Below, piece after piece: positions 42,558-51,338 of a stretch of 64,000 nucleotides of DNA. Source of the DNA: Natronoarchaeum rubrum (lineage in GTDB: Archaea; Halobacteriota; Halobacteria; Halobacteriales; Natronoarchaeaceae). The first letter of the stretch is position 1; each line of letters opens with the position of its first letter. The stretch is from positions 1-64,000 of the forward strand of contig NZ_JANHDP010000005.1 of assembly GCF_024494695.1 (NCBI RefSeq). The letters are read 5' to 3'. Under the pieces are notes generated by a model, which searched no databases, was not told the origin of the DNA, and saw nothing but the letters and a program-made list of their open reading frames with translations. The position numbers were made by a program, and so were the translations under genes.

Positions 42558-42931
42558 TTCAGCGTCGGCGTCGGGAAGGCCGCCAAGACGGCGATCAAGC
42601 AGACCGTCACGGTCGGCGATATCGCCGATCGGCTCTCGGATACGGGGGCGTTGCGCGAGCGCTCTCGCGGATCGACAGCGCCAAAGAAGCGGGGAAGGCC
42701 CGCGCGACGGCGCGGATTCTGCTGGCGGTCGACGGGGCCGTTCCCGAGCGGTTGCTGAGTCAGGCCGACACGGCGGGGCAGGCGTATCGGCTGTGGCGCT
42801 TGCAGCGCGGCATCGATGCCGACGCGGCGCAAGAGGCTCGGTTCTCCACGACTTACGATCAACTGTGGGCCAGACTGGACGGCCGCTCCCCGTTCGATTC
42901 GACGCGTACATCACCGACCTATAACTACTGA
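42558..42931 (+). pseudogene. Last decayed cassette: truncated and frameshifted pre-toxin block
   Basis: Starts inside the block (FSVGVGKAAKTAIKQTVTVG, DIADRLSDTGAL), then shifts frame near 42655 and continues ALSRIDSAKEAGKARATARI, LLSQADTAGQAYRLWRLQRG, ending soon after with ARFSTTYDQLWARLDGRSPF and a TAA at about 42929. The tip is almost absent. It closes the toxin array; the HEAT/zinc-ribbon gene begins 33 nt later. Confidence 0.65.
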
Positions 42932-42963
42932 CAGGAGAACCGTGGATCAACTCGAGTACTCCG

Positions 42964-43968
42964 ATGACTGATCCCGACCGCCAGCCGTCGCCCGACCGGC
43001 CGTCCGAACTCCTCTCCGAGGGATCTCGCGAGGAAGCGATCGACGCTCTGACCCGACTCGAAGCGGCCGACGCGGATGCCCGAAAGCGGGCGATCCGGAC
43101 GCTTCGAGACCTCGCCGAGACGGAGTCGTCCGCTTTCGACGGGCTGGCGACGCCACTGACGACGTTCCTGAACGACGAGGAGCGCGCCATCAGGCTGACG
43201 ACCGCCAAGCTGTTCGTCGCGCTCGCCCGATCGGGGCCAGCCGTCGTTCGACCGGTCGTCGACGCGCTCGCGGCCCGCTCGGCCGACGACGAGGAGTTCT
43301 ACTACGTCCGGGCGCGGTGTGCCGAGGCGCTCGGCTACGTGGCGCTCGACCATCCCGACGCGGTCAGCGACCCGGAGCTACTGGCGGATCTCCGCGTCAG
43401 GTTGTCGTTCGACGAGCCGGAGGTGAGAGAGAAACTGGCCAAGACGCTGGCGTACGTCGCGATCGGCGACCCGAGCAGGCTCCGCCATCAGGTCTCCTCG
43501 CTGGCCGAGCATCTCGACGACGATTCCGAGCTCGTGCGGTATTACCTCTGTACGGCGCTGGTCGCGATCGGGTGTGAGCACCCCTCGAAGCTGGCGGACG
43601 CGCGCGACTCGCTCGCTCGTTTGCTCGACGACGAGCGTCCGTACGTCCGCGGGAGGGCTGCGGAGGCGCTGGGATTGCTGGTGCGGGTCGGCGATGTGGA
43701 CGTTCGGTCGCCGGATCGCACCGAACCGGACGACGACGACGCCGCGGCGTTCGTGGCGTCGCGGCTACAGTTCCTCGACGCGGCACGGGACGGGGAGGTG
43801 CCGGCAGCGACCGCGGACGGCGTCGGTACGCTGGCCGCTCTTCGGAGTGAGACTGAGGCGGTCGTCGAGTCGATGCTGTCTGCCGACGACGAGGAGTGCT
43901 CGCGTTGCGGGCTTACGCTGCCCAAGGGCGGACCGCCGGTGTGTCCGGGCTGTGGAGCCCCGAACTAA
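42964..43968 (+). CDS. HEAT-repeat protein with C-terminal zinc ribbon
   Basis: 334 residues. Residues ~20-235 form several HEAT-like helical pairs (EEAIDALTRLEAADADARKR, YYVRARCAEALGYVALDHPD, YYLCTALVAIGCEHPSKLAD, YVRGRAAEALGLLVRVGDVD). A linker precedes a C-terminal zinc ribbon CSRCGLTLPKGGPPVCPGCG. High GC and normal codon use, unlike the cassette tips. Such proteins occur in many haloarchaea without a known role; it may simply border the array, or be a regulator or immunity-like partner. Cytoplasmic. Confidence 0.72.
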   Translation: MTDPDRQPSPDRPSELLSEGSREEAIDALTRLEAADADARKRAIRTLRDLAETESSAFDGLATPLTTFLNDEERAIRLTTAKLFVALARSGPAVVRPVVDALAARSADDEEFYYVRARCAEALGYVALDHPDAVSDPELLADLRVRLSFDEPEVREKLAKTLAYVAIGDPSRLRHQVSSLAEHLDDDSELVRYYLCTALVAIGCEHPSKLADARDSLARLLDDERPYVRGRAAEALGLLVRVGDVDVRSPDRTEPDDDDAAAFVASRLQFLDAARDGEVPAATADGVGTLAALRSETEAVVESMLSADDEECSRCGLTLPKGGPPVCPGCGAPN

Positions 43969-44008
43969 CCGTCATCTGTCACTGACCAAATCAAAGTGTT
44001 TTAGTTAC

Positions 44009-44025
44009 TTTAGGCAAGCCTAAAA
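44009..44025. promoter_or_regulatory. DtxR-type iron-regulator box
   Basis: TTTAGGCAAGCCTAAAA, a near-perfect palindrome (TTAGGC / GCCTAA) 2 nt before the ATG at 44028. It matches the DtxR/Idr-type iron box used in haloarchaea and in front of an iron-uptake binding protein. Binding here would block a leaderless start when iron is plentiful. Confidence 0.65.
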
Positions 44026-44027
44026 CC

Positions 44028-45191
44028 ATGGCGGACAACGGAACCGAGCGCCTGACACGGACGCGCAGAGACACGATCAAGTACGGCGGAGCTGCCATCT
44101 GTAGCGGTTTGCTGGCGGGCTGTACGGGGATGACCGATTCGGAGCGCGAGACCGGACCAACTGGGAATTCTGATTACTCGGTGTCGATGGCTCCGAACGG
44201 GGAGATAACGCTCGATACGACCCCAGAGAAGTGGGTGCCCTACGGCGGAGACTACGCCGACATGGGCGTCGCACTGGGGCAGGCCGATGGGATGATCGGT
44301 ATCGGGCAAACGAGCGAGTACTACACGGACATTTACGACGAGCTCCCGGGCGTCAGCGTCGACACGGATCGGATCGCCGAGAACGATCTGGTCGAGAACA
44401 GCATGTCGATGGAACTGTTCTACGAGATGGACAGTGACGTTCACCTCATCGATACGGAGATGCTCAAACACTGGTTCGATTGGAGCCGAGCCGACATCGA
44501 AGAGATCCACAATCAGGTTGCGCCCTTCGTGGGGAACATGATTTTCCGCCGGTCCGACGGGTGGCACGATCACCGGTACTATACCCTGTACGAAGCCTTC
44601 GAGAAGATGGCTGAACTGTTTCAAGAGCGAGACCGCTACAGGGCCTTCAAGCGGTTCCACGACGAGTTCATCGCGGACGTTCAGACACGGCTTCCCCCGG
44701 CGAGTGAACGTCCGAGCGTGATGCTCACGTTCGAGGGAATGAACGATCCGGAGACGTTCTCTCCGTACCGCCTCAACGACAAGGGGACGAGCAAGAAACA
44801 GTGGTCCGACCTCGGCGTGGCCGATGCGCTCGCGGGTACCGGTACCGAGAACCTCAGCACGAACAACCGCGGTGAACTCGACTATGGAAACCTGCTGGAA
44901 GTCGATCCCGACGTGCTTCTAATTCGCGGCCACGAGCAAAAGTCGGCAACCGAGTTCCGAGACACGGTACTCGCGAACATGGAAGATCACCCGGTCGGGA
45001 GCGAGCTCACGGCCGTTCAGGACGGTCGCGTCTATCGTGGCGGCTACCTCCGCCAGGGGCCGATTCACAACCTCTTTTTGACCGAACGGGCTGCCAAGCA
45101 GCTGTTTCCCGACGAATTCGGCGACGTCACGAGCGACGCGAAGCTGTTCGACCGTCAGCGGCTCTCGGACATCGTCAACGGCGAGTTCTGA
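44028..45191 (+). CDS. Iron-siderophore-type ABC transporter substrate-binding lipoprotein
   Basis: 387 residues. Tat-like signal with TRRDTIKYGGAAICSG and lipobox LLAGC, then a class III (FepB/BtuF-like) binding domain: PEKWVPYGGDYADMGVALGQ, LLEVDPDVLLIRGHE, QDGRVYRGGY. No permease or ATPase follows, so it works with a transporter encoded elsewhere. The iron box overlapping its promoter supports a role in Fe(III)-chelate uptake; cobalamin is the alternative for the fold. Confidence 0.82.
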   Translation: MADNGTERLTRTRRDTIKYGGAAICSGLLAGCTGMTDSERETGPTGNSDYSVSMAPNGEITLDTTPEKWVPYGGDYADMGVALGQADGMIGIGQTSEYYTDIYDELPGVSVDTDRIAENDLVENSMSMELFYEMDSDVHLIDTEMLKHWFDWSRADIEEIHNQVAPFVGNMIFRRSDGWHDHRYYTLYEAFEKMAELFQERDRYRAFKRFHDEFIADVQTRLPPASERPSVMLTFEGMNDPETFSPYRLNDKGTSKKQWSDLGVADALAGTGTENLSTNNRGELDYGNLLEVDPDVLLIRGHEQKSATEFRDTVLANMEDHPVGSELTAVQDGRVYRGGYLRQGPIHNLFLTERAAKQLFPDEFGDVTSDAKLFDRQRLSDIVNGEF

Positions 45192-45271
45192 CCTCGGCCG
45201 ACGCTCGATCGCCCGACCGATCCCGGCGACTCACCGAACCGGTTTTCACCCGCGGCCCCCACGTCGCGCAC

Positions 45272-45952
45272 ATGAGCGTACGCGAGGAGTTCGACGCGTG
45301 GGCCGCCGAGGGACGAGACCGCGGGATGGAGGATCGCCACTGGCACACCGCCAAGCACGTCCTCTCGCGGATGCCCGTCGAGGCGGGCGACGTCGTGCTC
45401 GATCTGGGCTGTGGGAGCGGGTACGCCGGTCGCGCGCTGCGCGAGGCCGCCGGCGCTGGGCGGGCGTACGGCCTCGACGGCTCGCCCGAGATGACGCGCA
45501 ACGCCCGGGCCTACACCGACGACGAGGACGTTGGCTACGTCGTCGGCGACTTCGGGTCGCTACCCTTTGCGGACGACAGCGTCGATCACGTCTTTACGAT
45601 GGAGGCGTTCTACTACGCCGCCGACCCCCACGAGACGCTCCGGGAGATCCGGCGCGTGCTCCGGCCTGGCGGCACCGTCTACTGCGCCGTGAACTACTAC
45701 GAGGAGAACGTCCACTCCCACGAGTGGCAGGAGTTCATCGAGATCGAGATGACTCGCTGGAGCGCCCGGGAGTACCGCGAGGCGTTCCGAGAGGCCGGCC
45801 TGCACGTCGCCGAGCAGGACAACATTCCGGACCGCGAGACCGAAATCCCGCCCGCGAGCGAGTTCCCCACCGAGGATTGGGAGACGCGCGAGGCCATGGT
45901 CGAGCGCTACCGCGAGTACGGGACGCTGCTGACCGTCGGCGTCGAGCCGTAA
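45272..45952 (+). CDS. Class I SAM-dependent methyltransferase
   Basis: 226 residues. Motif I VVLDLGCGSGYAGRALREA at ~35-53, YGLDGSPEMTRNAR for the ribose-binding acidic residue and FGSLPFADDSVDHVFTMEAF as motif II/III, followed by LREIRRVLRPGGTVYCAVNY. This is the Methyltransf_11 pattern shared by many small-molecule methylases; the substrate is unknown. Stand-alone, cytoplasmic. Confidence 0.88.
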   Translation: MSVREEFDAWAAEGRDRGMEDRHWHTAKHVLSRMPVEAGDVVLDLGCGSGYAGRALREAAGAGRAYGLDGSPEMTRNARAYTDDEDVGYVVGDFGSLPFADDSVDHVFTMEAFYYAADPHETLREIRRVLRPGGTVYCAVNYYEENVHSHEWQEFIEIEMTRWSAREYREAFREAGLHVAEQDNIPDRETEIPPASEFPTEDWETREAMVERYREYGTLLTVGVEP

Positions 45953-46040
45953 CTCGTCACCGTCACCGCGCCGGCTCGGCAGTTCGGACGCGGCGTCTCG
46001 ACGCCGATGCGCGGTCGCCGGTTTCGAGTCGACTGGACGC

Positions 46041-46595
46041 TCAGGGCGCTCGCTCGCCCGCCTCGATCACGACGTCCAGCCAGTTCTCCTCGGGCGGGAG
46101 CGGGCAGGCGAACGTCTCGCTGAACGCGCAAAAGGGCGAGTACGCGAGGTTGAAGTCGACGACGATCTCGTCGCCGTCCGAGAGCTCGCGGTCGGCGTGG
46201 AGTTCCATGTACCGACCCTGGCGGTAGGTCTGCTGGCCGGTGGTCTTGTCGCGGAACGGGACGAAGTACGCCTCGTCGCCCTCCTGGCGGTACGCCGAGA
46301 GCGTCTGTTCGGTCCCGCGGATCTCGAAGGTCAGCGTCGCCTCGCGCAGGTAGCGTACTTCGGGGCCGCCGCCGGTCGAGTCCATCGTGACACCCTCGGG
46401 GTCGTCGTGGACGGTCACGTCGGCCGCGATCCGGTAGTCGGGGTCGGGATCGAAGTAGTCGAGCCCGTCGAAGGCGTCGCGCTCCTCGGGCGGAATCGGC
46501 GACTGGCGGTGTTCGGCGAAGAACTCGTCTTTTTCCTCGCGCTGTGCGGTCAGTTCGCGGCGCCACGCGTCGGCGTCGAAGGCGTCGTCGGTCAC
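46041..46595 (-). CDS. DUF1684 domain protein
   Basis: About 184 residues from a GTG at 46595 (VTDDAFDADAWRRELTAQRE); a longer form from ATG 46634 would add 13 arginine-containing residues. DUF1684 hallmarks: FFAEHRQSPIPPEERDAF, VPFRDKTTGQQTYRQGRY, LAYSPFCAFSETFACPLPPE and ENWLDVVIEAGER. Members are widespread in haloarchaea and bacteria; function not known to me. No signal peptide in the shorter form. Confidence 0.8.
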   Translation of the reverse strand: MTDDAFDADAWRRELTAQREEKDEFFAEHRQSPIPPEERDAFDGLDYFDPDPDYRIAADVTVHDDPEGVTMDSTGGGPEVRYLREATLTFEIRGTEQTLSAYRQEGDEAYFVPFRDKTTGQQTYRQGRYMELHADRELSDGDEIVVDFNLAYSPFCAFSETFACPLPPEENWLDVVIEAGERAP

Positions 46596-46644
46596 GAGCG
46601 TAGTTCTCGCTCGGGCACCAAAGGCGGTTTGCACTGCCGACGAC

Positions 46645-46887
46645 TCAACTGACCAGCGCGAGCAACACCGACAGCGTCGCCGTCACGCCCAGCGCGAGGC
46701 CGGAGACGCCCGCTACCGGCCCCATTCCGGCTAGTTGACCGATTCCGGCGGCGATCACGCCCAGCAGCACGAGCGTCCCGCCGAACGCGAGTGCGACGCC
46801 CCGCGGCATCCCGAACTCGTAGCGGAGCAGCCCCCAGACGAGCCCCACCACGGCGAGAAACCCCGCTAGCACGATCTGCGCGATCAT
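46645..46887 (-). CDS. Small membrane protein
   Basis: 80 residues with three hydrophobic stretches (IVLAGFLAVVGLVWGLL, GVALAFGGTLVLLGVIAAGI, VSGLALGVTATLSVLLALVS). Located 10 nt upstream of the longer form of the DUF1684 gene on the same strand, so probably cotranscribed. Function unknown. Confidence 0.65.
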   Translation of the reverse strand: MIAQIVLAGFLAVVGLVWGLLRYEFGMPRGVALAFGGTLVLLGVIAAGIGQLAGMGPVAGVSGLALGVTATLSVLLALVS

Positions 46888-47090
46888 TCTCGACGTAATT
46901 TACTCCGTTTCCCTTATTAATTATTTCTACTGTTCAGAATTTAATTGCATGCTTAATTACCAGTTAATGTCTAGTTACCATCGAGTAATCACCGATTACT
47001 TGCTACCTGTCGATCCTCCCGGACCGCAATAGCTGACGGCCCCGTTCTATCCGACAACCCTAAACGGGGAGCCGGGAGTAGAACGTGTAG

Positions 47091-49415
47091 ATGCCCGGCT
47101 CCTGGCGAGACGTGTTCGGTCACGAGGCTCCCTACGAGGAGCAGATCGACGGTGTCGAGACCGCGATCGACGCCGCGCGCGACGGGGGGTTCTTGGCGCT
47201 GGAGGGTGCCTGCGGCACCGGCAAGACGATGCTGGCGCTCTCGGCGGGCCTCCATCTCGTTCGCGACCCCGATAGCGACTTCGAGCGCGTGCTGGCGCTG
47301 ACCAGCGTCAAGCAACAGCTCCGGCAGTTCGAGGCCGACGTCGAGCGGATCAACGACGAGCTGCCCGACGACTGGCGCCCGTTCTCGGCGCTGACGCTGG
47401 TCGGCAAGGCCGACGTCTGTCCCTACAGCCGCGAGGAGGCCGCGGGGATCGACGACACAACCGTCTACGACCGCTGCGAGGAGCTGCGCGACACCACCCG
47501 CGCGCTGACCGGCGACGGCCCCGCCAGCGCGGGTGCGCTCGTCGACGACGCCCGAAGCCAGCAGATCGGGCTGGCCGACTCGGGCGCCGACGGTGGGGCG
47601 GACTACCTCGAAACCGCCGGCGAGCCCTCGCCGTACCCCACCGGAATGCCGATGCGCGACGACGCCGAGTACTGCCCGTTCTACGCCCGATATCTCGACG
47701 ACAAACCCGAGGACGGCGACGGCGACCCTGCCGAGGCCGTCCCGTTCGATTTCACCGATGCCGGGCTGATCGACCCCGAGGAACTGGTCCGCCGATCCGT
47801 CGGCGCGGGCACCTGCCCGCACTCGATGATGGGCGCGATCCTGCCCCACGCCGAGCTCGTTCTCGGGAACTACTACCACGCGTTCGACCCCACGACGACC
47901 GGCTCCTTCACTGGCGCGCTGCTCGACGAGTCGACGTTCGTGATCTGTGACGAGGCCCACATGCTCGAACCGCGCGTGCGCGACCTGGTGAGCGACACCG
48001 TCGCCGACCGATCGCTGCGGGACGCCGAGTCCGAACTCACCAGAGTTCTGCAGGCCCTGCAGTTCGACGGCAAGGAGGGGACCAGCAGCGCCGACGCCGA
48101 CCTCGTGCGGGCCGAACTACAGGAAGCCGAGGTGGCCCAGCGCGAACTGGAGACGCTGCGTTCGTTCGTCCGCGACCTCCGCGAGGAACTCGATCGGCAG
48201 GTCACCGCCCACCTCGAACGCGAGCACCGCGGCTGGAGGAGCGATCTCAACAGCCTGCCCGACGAGGAGATCCCGCTGCGCGACCCGGAGGTGCCCGCGG
48301 TCGACGAAATCACCGAGTGGGCCGAGCGGACCGGCTACGACGACCGCGTGTGGAGCCGCGCCGAGACGGTCGGCGCCGTCGTCAAGCGCATTCTCGACGA
48401 GGCCGACGACGACGCGAAACAGCGGGCCGCCCCCGGCGTCGGGCGCGTGCTCGGTCGCTGGTACCGCGCCGACCACGAGGGCCACTTCCGCGAGATCGAA
48501 CTCGACCGGACCTGGGACGACGCCGAACCGCCCGACAGCTGGCGCCGAGCGTACAACGCGCGGCTGGCGATCCACAACTGCGTGCCCGGCGACGTGATCG
48601 GCGAGCGCCTCGCCGAGTTCGGCGGTGGCGTCCTGATGAGCGCGACGCTGGAGCCGCTGGACGTGTTCGCGGAGGTCACCGGCCTCGACCACCTCGAACA
48701 CGAGGAAGATCGCCCGGTCGTCACCCGAACCTACGGCCTGACGTTCCCCGCCGAGAACCGCGAGAGCTTCGCGGTCGACGCCCCGAAGTTCACGTACGAT
48801 AACCGGGGCGGCCCCCACGAGGACAACCCCACGCGCCGGGCGTACGCCGACGCGATCCGCGAGGTTGCCGAGAGCCCCGGCAACGTGCTCGTCGGGATGC
48901 CGAGCTACCGCGAGGCCGAGTGGGCCGCCGAGCAGCTGCGCGACGCCGTCGACAAGCCCGTGCTGATCGACGAGTCCAGCGGCGACGACGCGACCGAGGA
49001 ACTCAAGAGCGACTTCTTCGCCGGCGGGGGGAAGGTGCTGGTCACCAGTCTGCGGGGCACCCTGACGGAGGGCGTCGACTACCGCGGCGACCGGCTGTCG
49101 GCGGCGGTGATCTGTGGCGTCCCGATCGTCGACACCACTTCCCCGAGAACGCGGGCGATCCGGACGGCCTACGACGAGGCCTTCGGCGACGGGTTCGAGT
49201 ACTCGCTGACCGTTCCCGCCGTCCGCAAGGCCCGCCAAGCGATCGGCCGGGTGATCCGCAGCCCCGAGGAGGTCGGCGTTCGCGTGTTCGTCGACGCCCG
49301 CTACGCCCGGGACTCCTGGGACAGCGTCCGCGAGTACATCCCCGGCGAGGAGTTTCAGCCAGTGAGCACGGACATGCTCTCGTTCGGCCTGGAGCGGTTC
49401 TGGTCGGGTCGGTGA
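47091..49415 (+). CDS. XPD/Rad3-like Fe-S DNA helicase
   Basis: 774 residues, superfamily 2 helicase. Walker A EGACGTGKTMLALS at ~38-51; four cysteines that could hold a 4Fe-4S cluster are in VCPYS, DRCEEL, YCPFYA and TCPHS; the DEAH box is FVICDEAHMLEPRV; the C-terminal motor has SATLEPLDVF, GMPSYREAEWAAEQL, LRGTLTEGVDYRGDRL and motif VI QAIGRVIRSPEE. Expected to unwind DNA 5' to 3' in repair. Paralogues of DinG/XPD type are common in haloarchaea, so its exact role in excision repair is not certain. Confidence 0.9.
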   Translation: MPGSWRDVFGHEAPYEEQIDGVETAIDAARDGGFLALEGACGTGKTMLALSAGLHLVRDPDSDFERVLALTSVKQQLRQFEADVERINDELPDDWRPFSALTLVGKADVCPYSREEAAGIDDTTVYDRCEELRDTTRALTGDGPASAGALVDDARSQQIGLADSGADGGADYLETAGEPSPYPTGMPMRDDAEYCPFYARYLDDKPEDGDGDPAEAVPFDFTDAGLIDPEELVRRSVGAGTCPHSMMGAILPHAELVLGNYYHAFDPTTTGSFTGALLDESTFVICDEAHMLEPRVRDLVSDTVADRSLRDAESELTRVLQALQFDGKEGTSSADADLVRAELQEAEVAQRELETLRSFVRDLREELDRQVTAHLEREHRGWRSDLNSLPDEEIPLRDPEVPAVDEITEWAERTGYDDRVWSRAETVGAVVKRILDEADDDAKQRAAPGVGRVLGRWYRADHEGHFREIELDRTWDDAEPPDSWRRAYNARLAIHNCVPGDVIGERLAEFGGGVLMSATLEPLDVFAEVTGLDHLEHEEDRPVVTRTYGLTFPAENRESFAVDAPKFTYDNRGGPHEDNPTRRAYADAIREVAESPGNVLVGMPSYREAEWAAEQLRDAVDKPVLIDESSGDDATEELKSDFFAGGGKVLVTSLRGTLTEGVDYRGDRLSAAVICGVPIVDTTSPRTRAIRTAYDEAFGDGFEYSLTVPAVRKARQAIGRVIRSPEEVGVRVFVDARYARDSWDSVREYIPGEEFQPVSTDMLSFGLERFWSGR

Positions 49416-49434
49416 CGGTTCATCCGCGCGCTGG

Positions 49435-50256
49435 TCAGTCTTCGGTCGGTGATTGTGCACCCGTTGGCTGCCGTCTGGTCACCGACGCGGGTTCGTCGGC
49501 GAGGAACCTGAGCAACAGCACGGCGAAGACGAACTTGGCGCCGACGTCCAGCAGGCTGTAGGCCCACGACGTGATCGCCGTCGCGCCGACGCCGGTACCC
49601 ACTACCGCCAGCCCCTCGGTGCCGAGCGCCCACACGATCGGGTATCCGAACCACAGTACGACGGTCAGCGTCCGCAACAGTCCGAACAGGCTCTCGACGT
49701 CGTCTCCCTGCACAGCGGCGTCTCGCGGCCACTCGACGAGCAAGACGTAGACGACGACGAGGAAGAACGCCGAACTGATGCCGAACCAGACCCAGCGCAT
49801 CCAGACTGCCTGTCGGGTCAACGCCGCCGCCAGACCGGTGACGCACATCCCGATGTCGAACGCGATGGCGGCAAACAGCGTCGGCCGGTCCGACCCCACG
49901 AGCAGTCCGAGCGCCAGCAGGATCAACGGCGTCGAGAACGTCCACGTGAGATACCGACCCCACATGGCGACGACCTCGCCCCGGCCCGCGATATCGACGA
50001 CCCCGATCGTCAGGCCGCTGGCGAGACCGAAGTAACTGGCTAGCGATACCGCGGGGATGCCGATGGTCGCCACGAAGATCGTCCGCACGCGCGGGTCCTC
50101 GACGCCCCGACCCATGTACACGAACAGTACCGTCGCGATGCCCATCAGCGCGATCATGAACCACAGCGAACTGGACATTGCCGAGTTCGACAGCGTCTCC
50201 TCGACTAGCGGGTCGATCTGGGCTGGACGAACTGCGGACACTAGTTGGACGATCAC
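49435..50256 (-). CDS. hop: Halorhodopsin (light-driven chloride pump)
   Basis: 273 residues with seven membrane helices; GTG start. The proton-acceptor Asp of bacteriorhodopsin is replaced by Thr in helix C (GRYLTWTFSTPLILLALGLL), and helix D reads FDIGMCVTGLAAALT, both halorhodopsin hallmarks. Helix F has LTVVLWFGYPIVWALGTEGL and the retinal Schiff-base lysine is K241 in YSLLDVGAKFVFAVLLLRFL. It imports Cl- using light. No retinal-synthesis (brp/blh) or bop gene is visible nearby. An N-terminal 25-residue leader resembles the halorhodopsin precursor. Confidence 0.93.
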   Translation of the reverse strand: MIVQLVSAVRPAQIDPLVEETLSNSAMSSSLWFMIALMGIATVLFVYMGRGVEDPRVRTIFVATIGIPAVSLASYFGLASGLTIGVVDIAGRGEVVAMWGRYLTWTFSTPLILLALGLLVGSDRPTLFAAIAFDIGMCVTGLAAALTRQAVWMRWVWFGISSAFFLVVVYVLLVEWPRDAAVQGDDVESLFGLLRTLTVVLWFGYPIVWALGTEGLAVVGTGVGATAITSWAYSLLDVGAKFVFAVLLLRFLADEPASVTRRQPTGAQSPTED

Positions 50257-51338
50257 ACTGTCAGTTCAATCCGATAGAAATAGTCCATATTCACCAACTA
50301 CTTGCCGGGCACCTGACAGCCGTCTCCGTTTGTATCGGGCTGTACAGCCGTTGTCTTCGCCGTTCGGGTTCGACCCAGCGGAAGTGTACGGGGCCGAAAA
50401 TTCACTCGTCCTGCCGAAGCGGGAGACTCCTGTCCGGTCCGTTCCGGACCGAGTTCCGGCGCGGACCGCTCGTGTCGTCGGTCGCCTCTCCGATCTGTAT
50501 TACGCCGACCTTCCCGATAGTCGATCAGAAGATTCTAGTGATAGAATTTTTATGAGTATTTTCAATAGACAATATGTCCAAACTTACTGTCTCACAAAAA
50601 GAGATCTATATATTAGCCGAAATACTCTCCTCAAATCATTTGAATGGCTGATAATCTACGACATAAGAGATTATTTGTCTAAATAAATAATCACTGAGTA
50701 AGTGAATAGCTGATTTTGTTGTCAGGTGCGGACTGATACGTCGGTATCCACTTCTATAGCGTTATACCGTGGTCTCAATTCGGTTTTACAACTTGCTCTT
50801 CACTTTACGAATTGATCACATAACACTAAAATATGAATATAGGATCACTTATGGTACTGTGGCCGTTAGCACATACTATATGAAAATTTACTGTTCTACG
50901 TCGTTCTGTGAGGTGCTGTCTACCTCGCTCGATCCCCGCGGAAAGAGTTGTCAGCCGGCACAACTGCGATGGTTTACAACGATATGACTGTAATGCAATC
51001 GTGCGAGCTCCCCGTCGGTCGCACCTCGCGAGAGTCGTCTCTTCGAGAGATATATACCGTCTATTTGTCTCTTCCATCCCGAACGAACATATATTTGACA
51101 ACAATGGGGTCCCCACGTCCACCATTTTGGCTGTTGCGACAAAGAATAAAACACAGATACGAATATTGACGTTTATGCGCGAAGTGACGAATTCCGTATC
51201 GGTCGTTCGAGACGCGATTGTCCGATGACTCCTTCGGGGCGACTTTCGATGAACGCAGTGTGGCGCCGATGTACCGGTCCCGATCGTCGAGGCGGCTAAA
51301 AAAGAAGTCGTCGCGACGGATCCGCGCGCCGTCGGCTT
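50257..51338. other. Long AT-rich intergenic region
   Basis: About 1.08 kb between halorhodopsin and GH3. GC is well below the surroundings from ~50530 to 51180. Contains the minus-strand halorhodopsin promoter and the end of the GH3 unit. Short frames exist (for example 24 codons at 50573 starting MSKLTVSQKEIYILAEILSS) but none has convincing gene features. No IS ends or tRNA seen. It may be an old integration scar. Confidence 0.5.
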
